DNA of 64,000 bases from Mesorhizobium sp. AR10 (GTDB lineage Bacteria; Pseudomonadota; Alphaproteobacteria; Rhizobiales; Rhizobiaceae), in the NCBI RefSeq assembly GCF_024746795.1, contig NZ_CP080524.1, positions 4,380,001 through 4,444,000 of the forward strand, in the 5' to 3' direction. Within the stretch, counting starts at the first letter, position 1. Each line of letters begins with the position of its first letter. Under the pieces are notes generated by a model. It was given only the letters and a program-made list of their open reading frames with translations, searched no databases and was not told the DNA's origin. Both the position numbers and the translations under genes were made by a program. Below, piece by piece: positions 16,971 through 27,650 of the stretch.

Positions 16971-17771
16971 TCAGGGAATCGTCAGCCCAAACCCCTGCAT
17001 CAGCCGGCTGGTGGCGAAATCCACCTTGCCCGAGGTGAAGACAGCGATGTCGGGCTCCCCCACCGGCAGAGGTCCGTCGACCGGCGCGAGCAGCGACATC
17101 GCGCGGCGAGCAATCGCTTCGGCGGGATCGATCCAGTCTACCGGCCAGGGCGCGGTCTTGCGCATCCGGTTGGCCAGAAACGGATAATGTGTGCAGCCCA
17201 GCACGACGATGTCGGTGCGCGCGCCATCCCTTTCGACAAAGCATGGAGCGATCTCCTCGCGGACGATCTCCTCGTCGACAAATCCCTCGCGCATGTAGAT
17301 TTCAGCCAGCGGCGCCAGGCGGTCGGAGCCAACCAGCCGCACATGGCATTTCTGCGCCCATTTGCCGATCAGGTCGCGCGTGTACTGGCGCTTCACCGTG
17401 CCCGGCGTCGCCAGAACCGAGACCAGGCCTGATCGCGTCCGTTCAGCGGCCGGCTTGATTGCCGGCACCGTGCCGACAAAGGGATGGCCGGGGAATTTCT
17501 CGCGCAGCGCATCGATCACCAATGTCGAAGCGGTGTTGCATGGAATGACCGAAATCTCCGGATCGAATCTTTCCAGGAGCGCGCCGAACAGGCCAAGTAT
17601 GTGGGCGTTGAGCGCTGGCTCTTCCCACGCGCCATAAGGGAAGGCAGCGTCGTCGGCGACATAGACGAAGCGGCGGTCTGGCATCAGCACGCGGGCCTCG
17701 CGCAGCACCGTCAGTCCGCCAATGCCGGAATCGAACATCAGGATCGGGCGGGTGTTCGATGGATCGGTCAT
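16971..17771 (-). CDS. murI: Glutamate racemase
   Basis: A 266-residue enzyme that makes D-glutamate for peptidoglycan. The start at ATG 17771 gives [20 protein letters not shown] with the conserved [12 protein letters not shown]. The two catalytic cysteines are Cys78 in IPCNTAS and Cys193 in LGCTHYPFL. Cytoplasmic and essential in most bacteria. The DUF3008 gene follows on the same strand, and a membrane protein gene lies upstream. Confidence 0.95.
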   Translation of the reverse strand: MTDPSNTRPILMFDSGIGGLTVLREARVLMPDRRFVYVADDAAFPYGAWEEPALNAHILGLFGALLERFDPEISVIPCNTASTLVIDALREKFPGHPFVGTVPAIKPAAERTRSGLVSVLATPGTVKRQYTRDLIGKWAQKCHVRLVGSDRLAPLAEIYMREGFVDEEIVREEIAPCFVERDGARTDIVVLGCTHYPFLANRMRKTAPWPVDWIDPAEAIARRAMSLLAPVDGPLPVGEPDIAVFTSGKVDFATSRLMQGFGLTIP

Positions 17772-17880
17772 TGTCGTCGTCAGATCACGAGAGGCGGGGA
17801 TCAAGAGAGGCGGGCTGGCCGATGATGTGGCCAATGGCGCTTCTATCTGGAACGATCATGGTCTTGAAGTGGCGAAATGC

Positions 17881-18531
17881 TCACGCAAGTCCCCGTTTGC
17901 CGAAGCCGCTTGGCCGGGGTCGACCGTTTCCTGGAATTGTCGGTCTCGACGGAGCCGGAGCCATCCCTGTGGCAGAGGCCGAAGCCTGCGAAGTCGTGCC
18001 GGCCGGCGACGAATACATTTTCGACTTCATGCTGCCGAGCGGCGCGGCAGGTTCATCGAAATCAAAAACCGACACCAGCTCCTCTATGTCGACACCTGCC
18101 GGCTTGGCCATCAGAAGTGTGACCCAAAGACCAAGAAGGGCGAAGCCGAGCAAGTTCAGGCCGGAATTGAAATCTTCAGCGCCGAAATCATAAACGAGCA
18201 TGGTGCCGGCTTGCAGAACCGCGAAGATGGCGGAAAACACGATGTAGCCCCACAGGATCCACATCGATCCTTGCGCGTCGCGGCTCCGGCGCCAGGCGAA
18301 ATTGCCGCGAAACAGGACAAGCATCAGAGACGTCACCAGGATCGCCGTGGCCAACCCCTCCCGGCCCGGACCAGGTCTGGAGTTCATCAAGCCCTCGAAG
18401 CCGATGGTCCAAGCGATGCACAACACAACCGTCACGATTTCCGCCACCAGCAGGGCCGCAGAATAGAAGAAGAAGCGAAGGCGACCGATTTTTGAGGTAA
18501 ACATCGCAGGATCCACCGTTTTCAAAATCAT
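17881..18531 (-). CDS. Small integral membrane protein of uncertain family (DUF805-like layout)
   Basis: 216 residues with four hydrophobic segments (RFFFYSAALLVAEIVTVVLC, ATAILVTSLMLVLFRG, WILWGYIVFSAIFAVLQAG, LNLLGFALLGLWVTLLM). A low-complexity Ser/Ala/Pro-rich cytoplasmic tail ends GFGKRGLA. The four-helix arrangement and an RRSRD segment resemble DUF805 proteins, but I would not assign the family firmly. The start may be ATG 18531 or ATG 18504 (MFTSKIGRL). No functional partner is obvious nearby. Confidence 0.68.
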   Translation of the reverse strand: MILKTVDPAMFTSKIGRLRFFFYSAALLVAEIVTVVLCIAWTIGFEGLMNSRPGPGREGLATAILVTSLMLVLFRGNFAWRRSRDAQGSMWILWGYIVFSAIFAVLQAGTMLVYDFGAEDFNSGLNLLGFALLGLWVTLLMAKPAGVDIEELVSVFDFDEPAAPLGSMKSKMYSSPAGTTSQASASATGMAPAPSRPTIPGNGRPRPSGFGKRGLA

Positions 18532-18593
18532 GGATCATACCGAATAACATTCGGTTACTGGCGCAGCGCAGCCATTCGTACGACGAATTGGTC

Positions 18594-19460
18594 CTAGTCT
18601 TTGTCTGCCTTGTCTTTTTCTGCCGCCTTGGCGGCACGCGCCGCCGCTGCCGGAATCCGTCGCGGATCATCTCCAGGCGACCCGTCTCCGCGCGGCATCG
18701 CCGGCGAAAACCTGTCCAGCGACGAGATGATGCCGCGCAGCACCTTCAACTCCGGCTCGGCAAAGCCGGCGCGCGTCAGCACCGCGCGCAGATTGTCGAC
18801 CATCTTCGGCTTCTTCGGCGCCGGGCGGAAATAGCCGCGCGCTTCGAGCGCACCTTCCAGATAGGCGAACAGGCCGTGCAGCTGTTCCTTGGTCGCCGGC
18901 AGCATGTCGGGGCTGGAGAAATTGGTTTTCGTCTCGTCCTCCAGGCCGGATTTCATCCATTCATACGACATCAGCAGCGCGGCCTGGGCGATGTTCAGCG
19001 AGGAGAAGGCGGGATCGACCGGAAAGGTGACGATCTCGTCGGCGAGACCGACTTCGTCATTGTAGAGGCCGAAACGCTCGCGGCCGAACAGGATACCGGT
19101 GCGCTGGCCCGTCGCATGGCGTGCCCTCAGCGCCCTGCCCGCCTCGACCGGTCCGCGAACCGGCTTGAAGCCGTCGCGCTCGCGCGCCGTCGTGGCCACG
19201 ACAAAATTGAGATCGGCGACCGCCGCGGCCAGATCGTCAAAAACCGTGACGGCATCGATGACATGGTCGGCGCGGCTCGCTGCGGCGCGCGCCTTCTCGC
19301 TCGGCCAGCCGTCGCGCGGATTGACGAGACGCAGTTCGGCAAGGCCGAAATTGGCCATGGCGCGGGCGACCATGCCAATGTTCTCGCCAAGCTGCGGCTC
19401 GACCAGGATGATCGCCGGGCCTGCGGCGGGAATTTTGTCGGGGTCGTCGTTGGCTGGCAT
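18594..19460 (-). CDS. trmJ: tRNA (cytidine/uridine-32-2'-O)-methyltransferase, TrmJ/SpoU family
   Basis: A 288-residue SPOUT methyltransferase. PAIILVEPQLGENIGMVARA is motif 1 with the catalytic Asn/Arg region, TGILFGRERFGLYNDEV is motif 2 and PVDPAFSSLNIAQAALLMSYE is motif 3. These are the knotted SAM-binding signature of TrmJ rather than TrmH. A C-terminal Ala/Lys-rich tail (AAAARAAKAAEKDKADKD) is appended. It methylates position 32 in tRNAs, the same position that TtcA thiolates. It is divergent from icd. Confidence 0.9.
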   Translation of the reverse strand: MPANDDPDKIPAAGPAIILVEPQLGENIGMVARAMANFGLAELRLVNPRDGWPSEKARAAASRADHVIDAVTVFDDLAAAVADLNFVVATTARERDGFKPVRGPVEAGRALRARHATGQRTGILFGRERFGLYNDEVGLADEIVTFPVDPAFSSLNIAQAALLMSYEWMKSGLEDETKTNFSSPDMLPATKEQLHGLFAYLEGALEARGYFRPAPKKPKMVDNLRAVLTRAGFAEPELKVLRGIISSLDRFSPAMPRGDGSPGDDPRRIPAAAARAAKAAEKDKADKD

Positions 19461-19580
19461 GGTGTCAATGAACTGCGGTTTGCGGCATTTCAGCGTCCCC
19501 TGCCACATTCGGCCGCGAAAATGAAGCTTTCACAAGGGACGCCTCGCGCCACGATCGAGCCAGCCGCGGCAGATCGGCGT

Positions 19581-19609
19581 TTGCGCGGCCAAAAATGCTT
19601 TGATATACG
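19581..19609 (+). promoter_or_regulatory. Candidate sigma-70-type promoter of icd
   Basis: TTGCGC at 19581-19586 and TATACG at 19604-19609 are separated by 17 bp, placing a start about 60 bp upstream of the icd ATG in the divergent region with trmJ. This is a pattern match only. Confidence 0.35.
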
Positions 19610-19678
19610 GGCCGCATTCCCGGCCGAAAGCCATGCGGGCAAGGCCGTTCCGTTCCCCAAAAGCGAGGCACTCTTTCC

Positions 19679-20890
19679 ATGGCGAAGATCAAGGTGGCGA
19701 ACCCGGTCGTCGAACTCGACGGCGACGAGATGACCCGCATCATCTGGCAGTTCATCAAGGACAAGCTGATCCACCCCTATCTCGACCTGAAACTCGAATA
19801 TTACGATCTCGGCGTCGAGCATCGCGACGCCACCGGCGACCAGGTGACCATCGATGCGGCCAATGCCATCAAGAAGCATGGCGTCGGCGTGAAATGCGCG
19901 ACGATCACCCCTGACGAGCAGCGCGTCGAGGAATTCAAGCTGAAGAAGATGTGGAAGTCGCCGAACGGCACCATCCGCAACATTCTGGGCGGCACCATCT
20001 TCCGCGAGCCGATCATCATGAAGAACGTGCCGCGGCTGGTGCCCGGCTGGACCAAGCCGATCATCGTCGGCCGTCACGCCTTCGGCGACCAGTACCGCGC
20101 CACCGACTTCCGCTTCCCCGGCAAGGGCAAGCTGACGATCAAGTTCGTCGGCGAGGACGGCAAGGTGATCGAGCACGACGTGTACGACGCGCCGAGCGCC
20201 GGCGTCGCCATGGCCATGTACAATCTCGACGATTCGATCCGCGAATTCGCCCGCGCCTCGCTGAACTACGGCCTGCTGCGCAATTACCCGGTCTATTTGT
20301 CGACCAAGAACACCATCCTCAAGGCCTATGACGGCCGCTTCAAGGACATTTTCCAGGAAGTCTACGAGGCGGAATTCGAGGCGGAATTCAAGGCGAAGAA
20401 GCTCTGGTACGAGCACCGCCTTATCGACGACATGGTGGCCTCCAGCCTGAAATGGTCGGGCGGCTATGTCTGGGCCTGCAAGAACTATGACGGCGACGTG
20501 CAGTCCGACACGGTGGCGCAAGGGTTTGGGTCGCTCGGCCTAATGACCTCGGTGCTGATGACGCCGGACGGCAAGACGGTGGAGGCGGAGGCCGCGCACG
20601 GCACCGTCACCCGCCACTATCGCCAGCACCAGAAGGGCGAGGAAACCTCGACCAATTCGATCGCCTCGATCTTCGCCTGGACGCGTGGCCTCGCCCACCG
20701 CGCCAAGCTGGACGACAATGCCGAACTGAAGCGGTTTTCCGAAACGCTGGAAAAGGTCTGCATCCAGACGGTCGAGTCCGGTTTCATGACCAAGGACCTG
20801 TCGCTGCTGATCGGCCCCGACCAGCCCTGGCTTTCGACCACCGGTTTCCTCGACAAGATCGACGAGAACCTGCAGAAGGCGATGGCCTGA
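19679..20890 (+). CDS. icd: NADP-dependent isocitrate dehydrogenase (eukaryotic-type, homodimeric)
   Basis: A 403-residue TCA-cycle enzyme that oxidatively decarboxylates isocitrate to 2-oxoglutarate. The N-terminus [53 protein letters not shown] and [21 protein letters not shown] are typical of the type II (mitochondrial-like) IDH found in rhizobia, not the E. coli type. A GST gene follows 13 bp later on the same strand. Confidence 0.97.
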   Translation: MAKIKVANPVVELDGDEMTRIIWQFIKDKLIHPYLDLKLEYYDLGVEHRDATGDQVTIDAANAIKKHGVGVKCATITPDEQRVEEFKLKKMWKSPNGTIRNILGGTIFREPIIMKNVPRLVPGWTKPIIVGRHAFGDQYRATDFRFPGKGKLTIKFVGEDGKVIEHDVYDAPSAGVAMAMYNLDDSIREFARASLNYGLLRNYPVYLSTKNTILKAYDGRFKDIFQEVYEAEFEAEFKAKKLWYEHRLIDDMVASSLKWSGGYVWACKNYDGDVQSDTVAQGFGSLGLMTSVLMTPDGKTVEAEAAHGTVTRHYRQHQKGEETSTNSIASIFAWTRGLAHRAKLDDNAELKRFSETLEKVCIQTVESGFMTKDLSLLIGPDQPWLSTTGFLDKIDENLQKAMA

Positions 20891-20903
20891 CCAAACGGTC
20901 AGC

Positions 20904-21530
20904 ATGAACAAGCCAATCGTCTACGGGGCGGACTACAGCGTCTATGTGCGCATCGTCCGCCTCGTGCTCGCGGAAAAAGGCATCGACTACGAGCTTGTCC
21001 CGGTCGATGTCTTTGCCACTGAGGGCATTCCCGCCTGGTATTTCGAGCATCACCCGTTCGGCCGCATCCCCGCTTTCGAGCATGACGGGTTTCGCCTGTT
21101 CGAGGCGAGTGCGATTGCCCGCTATGTCGACGAGGCGTTCGACGGCCCGGCGCTGCAGCCCAAAGATCCGCGTGCGCGCGCAACGATGAACCAGATCATC
21201 GGCATGTTCGATGCCTATGCCTATCGGTCCATGGTCTGGGATGTCGCAGTGGAGCGGCTGGAGCAGGTGCCGCCCGACGAAGCCCGGATCGCCGGCGGCC
21301 TGCGGCAGGCGGAGACCGTGCTCACGGCGCTAACCTCGTTGAAGGCGCAAGGGCCGTGGCTGCTCGGCGACGAATTGACCTTGGCCGACCTGCACGCCGC
21401 TGCAATCATCGCCTATTTCGTCAAGGTCGCCGAAGGTCGCGAACTTCTCGCCCGCTTTGCTGACTTAAGCGACTGGCATTCGCGCATAGCCGCCCGCCAG
21501 AGCTTTACCCGCACCGAGAAAGCCGAGTGA
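20904..21530 (+). CDS. Glutathione S-transferase family protein
   Basis: A 208-residue cytosolic GST, distinct from the one at 5060. The N-terminal thioredoxin fold starts IVYGADYSVYVRIVRLVLAE, with Ser or Tyr rather than Cys at the catalytic site, and carries the HHPFGRIPAFEHDGFRLFEA GSH site with Ser in EASAIARYVDE. The C-terminal helix motif is LGDELTLADLHAAAII. Probably phi/theta-like; the substrate is unknown. It is close enough to icd (13 bp) to be co-transcribed. Confidence 0.88.
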   Translation: MNKPIVYGADYSVYVRIVRLVLAEKGIDYELVPVDVFATEGIPAWYFEHHPFGRIPAFEHDGFRLFEASAIARYVDEAFDGPALQPKDPRARATMNQIIGMFDAYAYRSMVWDVAVERLEQVPPDEARIAGGLRQAETVLTALTSLKAQGPWLLGDELTLADLHAAAIIAYFVKVAEGRELLARFADLSDWHSRIAARQSFTRTEKAE

Positions 21531-21728
21531 AGCGTCGTCAGTCGGGAAGATAGATTTCCGTTTGGTGGTGGTCTTTACGTGCCCCGTGATCGGAGCCGAC
21601 GACATCAGAAGGGAAAGCACCCACCCTCTCCACTTCATACATATGGCGCACAAGGGGCTTGCTTCAAGACCCGGCTCCCGCCGTAAAACCGCCGACCTAA
21701 ACCAAGGCACGGAACCGGGAGTCGCGAA

Positions 21729-23255
21729 ATGGGTGCTGTTGCAAACGTACGGATTGCGCGTGAACGTCGAACCGCGGATCGGGGCAGGCCGATTGCCGAT
21801 CATGCAGTGGTGATCGCCGGAGGCGGTCCGACGGGGCTGATGTTGGCGGGCGAGCTCGCGCTGGCGGGCGTGGATGTCGCCATTGTCGAGCGGCGCCCTG
21901 ACCAGACGCTCGCCGGCTCGCGCGCCGGGGGCCTGCACTCACGCACCATCGAGGTTCTCGATCAGCGCGGTATCGCCGACCGATTCCTCTCGCAGGGACA
22001 GGTGCATCCGGTCGTGCACTTCCACATCCCGCTGGACATCAGCGACTGTCCCACCCGGCACAACCACACGCTTGGGCTGTGGCAGAACCATATCGAGCGG
22101 ATCCTGGCCGACTGGGTCGGAGAGCTGGCGGTGACGATCTATCGTCAACGTGACGTGACAGGCTTTGCGCAGGACGATAGCGGCGTCGACGTCGCGCTCT
22201 CCGACGGTCAACGTTTAAGGGCCGAATATCTCGTTGGCTGCGACGGCGGGCGCAGCCTGGTTCGCAAAGCCGCGGGCATCGAATTCCCCGGATGGGATCC
22301 GACAACGAGTTGGCTGATCGCCGAGGTTGACATGGCCGAGGAGCCGAAATGGGGTTTTCACCAGGATGCGCGCGGCATCCATGGGATCGGCAAGGTGGAG
22401 AATGGTGGGCCAGTGCGGATCGTTCTGACCGAGCAGCAACTCCAATCCGCAAGTGAACCAACACTAAGTGATGTCAGCGAGGCACTCATCGCCGTCTATG
22501 GAACCGACTACGGAATCCACAATCCCAAATGGATCTCCCGGTTCACCGATATGACACGTCAGGCTGCCGCTTACCGCGACAGACGCGTCCTGTTGGCTGG
22601 CGACGCCGCGCACGTGCATCCGCCGGTGGGTGGACAGGGCCTCAACATCGGCGTCCAGGATGCAGTGAACCTTGGATGGAAGTTGGCTCAAGTGGTCAAA
22701 GGGACTTCGCCAGATCGCCTCCTCGATACCTATCACTCCGAGCGCCATCCGGTCGCTGCCCGCACCTTGCGCAACACGATGGCGCAGGTGGCGCTTCGTC
22801 GCACGGACGACCGCAGCAAGGCCCTGGGCGACACCGTTTCCGAACTCCTCGGCATGGACGAGCCGCGCAGGCGAATCGCCGCGGAGATGTCCGGACTTGC
22901 CATTCACTACAACCTCGGCGAAGGGCACCCTTTGCTGGGGCGGCGGATGCCAGATCTCGATCTGCGCACCGCCAAAGGTCCGTTGCGGGTCTTCACCCTG
23001 CTGCACAATGCCCGGCCGGTCATGCTCAACCTCGGCAAACCCGGAAGTCTCGACATCGCGCCGTGGGCGGATCGGGTCGAGCAGGTCGACGCTCGATATA
23101 CCGGTGCGTGGGAGCTTCCGGTCCTTGGCGCGATCGCCGCACCCAGCGCCGTGTTGATCCGGCCGGACGGATATGTGGCCTGGGTTGGGAGCTCAACCCG
23201 ACAGGAGGCCGCTGAGGCGCTGACCGCCTGGTTCGGCCCACCTGCCGCGGGATAG
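21729..23255 (+). CDS. FAD-dependent aromatic monooxygenase (PHBH-type, rifampicin/polyketide hydroxylase-like)
   Basis: A 508-residue group A flavoprotein monooxygenase. The dinucleotide fold is VVIAGGGPTGLMLAGELALAG (about residues 27-47), the DG motif is YLVGCDGGRSLVRKAAG, and the GD motif binding the FAD ribityl is RRVLLAGDAAHVHPPVGGQG. The C-terminal thioredoxin-like domain (residues about 390-505) is typical of the RdmE/PgaE/MhpA subgroup. Such enzymes hydroxylate phenols, polyketides or rifamycins with NAD(P)H. The substrate here is unknown. GGGAG precedes the start. The gene stands alone among housekeeping genes and may be a recent acquisition. Confidence 0.88.
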   Translation: MGAVANVRIARERRTADRGRPIADHAVVIAGGGPTGLMLAGELALAGVDVAIVERRPDQTLAGSRAGGLHSRTIEVLDQRGIADRFLSQGQVHPVVHFHIPLDISDCPTRHNHTLGLWQNHIERILADWVGELAVTIYRQRDVTGFAQDDSGVDVALSDGQRLRAEYLVGCDGGRSLVRKAAGIEFPGWDPTTSWLIAEVDMAEEPKWGFHQDARGIHGIGKVENGGPVRIVLTEQQLQSASEPTLSDVSEALIAVYGTDYGIHNPKWISRFTDMTRQAAAYRDRRVLLAGDAAHVHPPVGGQGLNIGVQDAVNLGWKLAQVVKGTSPDRLLDTYHSERHPVAARTLRNTMAQVALRRTDDRSKALGDTVSELLGMDEPRRRIAAEMSGLAIHYNLGEGHPLLGRRMPDLDLRTAKGPLRVFTLLHNARPVMLNLGKPGSLDIAPWADRVEQVDARYTGAWELPVLGAIAAPSAVLIRPDGYVAWVGSSTRQEAAEALTAWFGPPAAG

Positions 23256-23287
23256 CGTTGGGTATCGAGATTAGTTTCTTGGTAAGT

Positions 23288-23315
23288 GGCGCCACGCCAT
23301 CCCAGGAGTGGCGCC
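23288..23315. terminator. Hairpin between convergent monooxygenase and alaS genes
   Basis: GGCGCCAC (23288-23295) and GTGGCGCC (23308-23315) form an 8-bp stem with a 12-base loop in the 75-bp convergent gap. Neither side has a clear T tract, so termination is only suggested by position. Confidence 0.3.
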
Positions 23316-23330
23316 CAGTCCTCCCAGACC

Positions 23331-25997
23331 TCAGGCTGCCTCGAGCGCCGCCCTTACCGCTGCAATCGCTTCGCCGGCCTTGGAGGCATCGGGACCGCCG
23401 GCTTGGGCCATATCGGGGCGACCGCCGCCGCCCTGACCGCCCAATGCGGCGGAGGCCACGCGCACCAGATCGACGGCACTGAAGCGGCCGACGAGATCAT
23501 CGGTGACGGCGACCACGACGCTCGCCTTGTTGTCCTCGCCAGCACCGACGAAGACCACGACGCCGGAGCCGAGCGACGTCTTGCCGGCATCGGCCAGCGG
23601 CTTCAAATCCTTCGGCGAGACGCCCGACACAGCCTTGCCGAGGAAGCCGACACCGGCGACGGTCTCGTTTTCGGCAGGCGCGCCGGCTGCCGCGCCGCCG
23701 CCAAGCGCCAGTTTCTTGCGCGCCTCGGTCAGCTCTTTTTCGAGCTTCTTGCGCTCGTCGAGCAGAGCTTCGACGCGCGCCGGCACGTCGGCCGGCGAAA
23801 TCTTCAACGTGGCGGCGACCGTCTTCAGCCGGCGATCCTGCTCATCAAGATGCTTGCGCGCGGCCTCGCCGGTCAGCGCCTCGATGCGACGCACGCCGGC
23901 GGCGACAGCACTGTCCGACACGACACGCACCAGACCGATATCGCCGGTCGCCCTGACATGCGTGCCGCCGCAGAGCTCGACCGAATAGGGCCGGTTGGCC
24001 TTGGCGCCATGCAAGCCGGTGCCCATCGACACGACGCGCACTTCATCACCGTATTTCTCGCCAAACAGCGCCATCGCGCCCTCGGCGATGGCGTCGTCGA
24101 CCGACATCAGCCGCGTTCTTACCGGGCTGTTCTGCACGACGATCTCGTTGGCCATGCGCTCGACCTCTTCGAGGTCTTCGGGAGAAATCGGCTTGTTGTG
24201 CGAGATGTCGAAGCGCAGCCGCTCGGGCGCGACCAGCGAGCCTTTCTGCGCGACATGGCTGCCCAGCACCTCGCGCAGGGCCTCATGGATAAGATGCGTC
24301 GCGGAATGGTTGGCACGCAGCCTGGTGCGGCGCGCATGGTCGACCTTCAGCTCGACAGCAGCGCCCGTCTTGACCGTGCCGCTCGCCACCTTGCCCAGGT
24401 GAACGAACAGCCCGTCGGCCTTCTTCTGCGTATCGGAGATCTCGATCGAGAAGCCTTCGCCTGAAATGACGCCGGTGTCACCCATCTGGCCGCCGGACTC
24501 GCCATAGAACGGCGTCTGGTTGACGACCACGGCAACGGCGTCGCCCTTGCCGGCGCTGTCGACGGTCTTGCCGTCCCTGACCAGCGCCTGGATGAGGCCT
24601 TCCGCCTGCTCGGTCTCGTAACCGAGAAATTCGGTGGCACCGGTCTTTTCGCGCACGGAGAACCACACCGTCTCGGTGGCAGCGTCCCCGGACCCGGTCC
24701 AATGCTTGCGCGCCTCGGCCTTCTGCTGCTCCATGGCATTGGTGAAGCCGGCAAGATCGACCGAGATGTTGCGCTGGCGCAAGGCGTCCTGCGTCAGGTC
24801 GAGCGGGAAGCCGTAGGTGTCGTAGAGCTTGAACGCCGTCTCGCCATCCAGCATGTCGCCGGCACGCAGCGTTTCCGTCGCCTCCGAAAGCAGTCCGAGG
24901 CCGCGCACCAGCGTCTTGCGAAACCTGGTCTCCTCAAGCTTCAGCGTCTCTGTGATCAACTGCTCGCCGCGCTGCAGTTCCGGATAGGCCTGGCCCATCT
25001 CGCGCACCAGCGCCGGCACCAGCTTCCACATCAGCGGCTCGCTCGCTCCTAGCAACTGCGCATGGCGCATGGCGCGGCGCATGATACGGCGCAGCACGTA
25101 GCCGCGGCCCTCATTGGAGGGCAGCACGCCGTCAGCCACCAGGAACGAGGACGAACGCAGATGATCGGCGATGACGCGGTAGGACGCGACCGTTTCCGTG
25201 TCAGGACCCTGCCCGAGAGCAGATGACGCTGCGTCGATCAGATGACGGAACAGATCGGTTTCGAAGACACTTTCCACCCCTTGCAGGATGGACGCCATGC
25301 GCTCCAGGCCCATGCCGGTGTCGATCGACGGCCGCGGCAGATCGATCCGCTCGTCCTTGGTGACCTGTTCATACTGCATGAACACCAGGTTCCAGAATTC
25401 GAGGAAACGGTCGCCGTCCTCCTCGGGGCTGCCGGGAGGACCGCCCCAGATGTGCTCGCCGCGATCGATGAAGATCTCCGAGCATGGTCCGCACGGTCCG
25501 GTGTCGCCCATCGCCCAGAAATTGTCAGAGGTCGGGATGCGGATGATGCGATCGTCGGAAAAGCCGGCGATCTTCTTCCAAAAACCAGCCGCCTCGTCAT
25601 CGGTGTGATAGACGGTGACAAGGAGCTTGTCCTTGTTCAGCCCGAACTCCTTGATGATCAGGTTCCAGGCCAGCTCGATGGCGCGCTCCTTGAAATAGTC
25701 GCCGAAGGAGAAGTTGCCGAGCATCTCGAAGAAGGTCAGGTGGCGTGCGGTGTAGCCGACATTGTCGAGATCGTTGTGCTTTCCGCCGGCGCGCACGCTC
25801 TTCTGAGCGGTCGTGGCGCGCGAATAGGATCGCTTCTCCAGGCCGGTGAAGACGTTCTTGAACTGCACCATGCCGGCATTGGTGAACATCAGCGTCGGGT
25901 CGTTGCGCGGCACCAGTGGGCTCGACGCGACGACCTCGTGGCCCTCCTTGCGGAAGTAGTCGAGAAAAGTCGACCGGATCTCGTTCACGCCACTCAT
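23331..25997 (-). CDS. alaS: Alanine-tRNA ligase
   Basis: An 888-residue class II synthetase, from ATG 25997 ([20 protein letters not shown]). Motif 1 region: [21 protein letters not shown]. Also present are [20 protein letters not shown] and [18 protein letters not shown]. The editing domain zinc ligands are in [19 protein letters not shown] and [16 protein letters not shown]. The C-terminal C-Ala part includes a coiled coil ([19 protein letters not shown]) and a Gly-rich tail. It sits downstream of recA, as in many alphaproteobacteria, with hairpins between them. Confidence 0.98.
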   Translation of the reverse strand: MSGVNEIRSTFLDYFRKEGHEVVASSPLVPRNDPTLMFTNAGMVQFKNVFTGLEKRSYSRATTAQKSVRAGGKHNDLDNVGYTARHLTFFEMLGNFSFGDYFKERAIELAWNLIIKEFGLNKDKLLVTVYHTDDEAAGFWKKIAGFSDDRIIRIPTSDNFWAMGDTGPCGPCSEIFIDRGEHIWGGPPGSPEEDGDRFLEFWNLVFMQYEQVTKDERIDLPRPSIDTGMGLERMASILQGVESVFETDLFRHLIDAASSALGQGPDTETVASYRVIADHLRSSSFLVADGVLPSNEGRGYVLRRIMRRAMRHAQLLGASEPLMWKLVPALVREMGQAYPELQRGEQLITETLKLEETRFRKTLVRGLGLLSEATETLRAGDMLDGETAFKLYDTYGFPLDLTQDALRQRNISVDLAGFTNAMEQQKAEARKHWTGSGDAATETVWFSVREKTGATEFLGYETEQAEGLIQALVRDGKTVDSAGKGDAVAVVVNQTPFYGESGGQMGDTGVISGEGFSIEISDTQKKADGLFVHLGKVASGTVKTGAAVELKVDHARRTRLRANHSATHLIHEALREVLGSHVAQKGSLVAPERLRFDISHNKPISPEDLEEVERMANEIVVQNSPVRTRLMSVDDAIAEGAMALFGEKYGDEVRVVSMGTGLHGAKANRPYSVELCGGTHVRATGDIGLVRVVSDSAVAAGVRRIEALTGEAARKHLDEQDRRLKTVAATLKISPADVPARVEALLDERKKLEKELTEARKKLALGGGAAAGAPAENETVAGVGFLGKAVSGVSPKDLKPLADAGKTSLGSGVVVFVGAGEDNKASVVVAVTDDLVGRFSAVDLVRVASAALGGQGGGGRPDMAQAGGPDASKAGEAIAAVRAALEAA

Positions 25998-26011
25998 GAA
26001 TGCTGCCTTTT

Positions 26012-26037
26012 CGCGAAAACCGCCGGCACGCCGGCGG
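26012..26037 (-). promoter_or_regulatory. Terminator-like hairpin in the alaS leader
   Basis: Reading leftward, CCGCCGGC (26037-26030) pairs with GCCGGCGG (26027-26020) around a 2-base loop, followed by TTTTCGCG. This lies 23 bases upstream of the alaS ATG. It resembles a rho-independent terminator and closely resembles the recA terminator 130 bp upstream. It could be an attenuator or a second terminator for recA read-through. Confidence 0.42.
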
Positions 26038-26155
26038 ATACTGGTCTCTGCTTTCTTAGAAGATCGACTTGGCCTTTTAGCGGGCACGCTTCACCCTGTC
26101 CAGAAACACGGAATTGGGCCAACCAAGGAGCTATCAGGCCCGCTACACGCTGCCC

Positions 26156-26191
26156 AAAAACGAAAACCGCCGGCGCGAAGGCCGGCGGTTT
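26156..26191 (-). terminator. Intrinsic terminator of recA
   Basis: A perfect 11-bp stem, AAACCGCCGGC (26191-26181) with GCCGGCGGTTT (26174-26164), has a 6-base loop. The T-rich run TTTTCGTTTTT covers 26166-26156. It lies about 80 bp after the recA stop. The alaS gene is therefore probably expressed mostly from its own promoter. Confidence 0.85.
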
Positions 26192-26268
26192 GGAACGCGA
26201 TACCAAGAACTCGATTACTTAAGCATCAGCTTATAGGCAAGATTTATGGCCGAACTCTGGCCGCTGCC

Positions 26269-27369
<1,101 letters not shown>

Positions 27370-27424
27370 GATACATCACCCCTTGGTCGTCAATGAAGGC
27401 CGGACAATCCGTAATCCCTGCTAG

Positions 27425-27453
27425 TTTGTACCTTTTTTGTTCTCGTTTGGCAA
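27425..27453 (-). promoter_or_regulatory. recA promoter with overlapping alphaproteobacterial SOS (LexA) box
   Basis: On the minus strand TTGCCA (27453-27448) and TACAAA (27430-27425) are separated by exactly 17 bp. Between and over them lies, on the plus strand, GTAC-N7-GTTC at 27428-27442. This is one base off the alphaproteobacterial LexA consensus GTTC-N7-GTTC. LexA binding here would block polymerase. The consensus is established knowledge; the match is read directly. Confidence 0.75.
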
Positions 27454-27650
27454 GGGGTAGCAAATATCTGAAAAACAATCATTATCCGGATTTGTTCTTT
27501 TTTTGTTTCACGATTTCGTTCAGCAACGCATCCCACATTGGGCCAGACGGGTCGGTTGATTCGATCTGCCGAATCGCTGCCTTGCCTGCGAGGCTCCGCC
27601 GCAGAGCCTAGCGCTTGTGCGGCACGATTAACAAAGGTCATATCGCCCGC

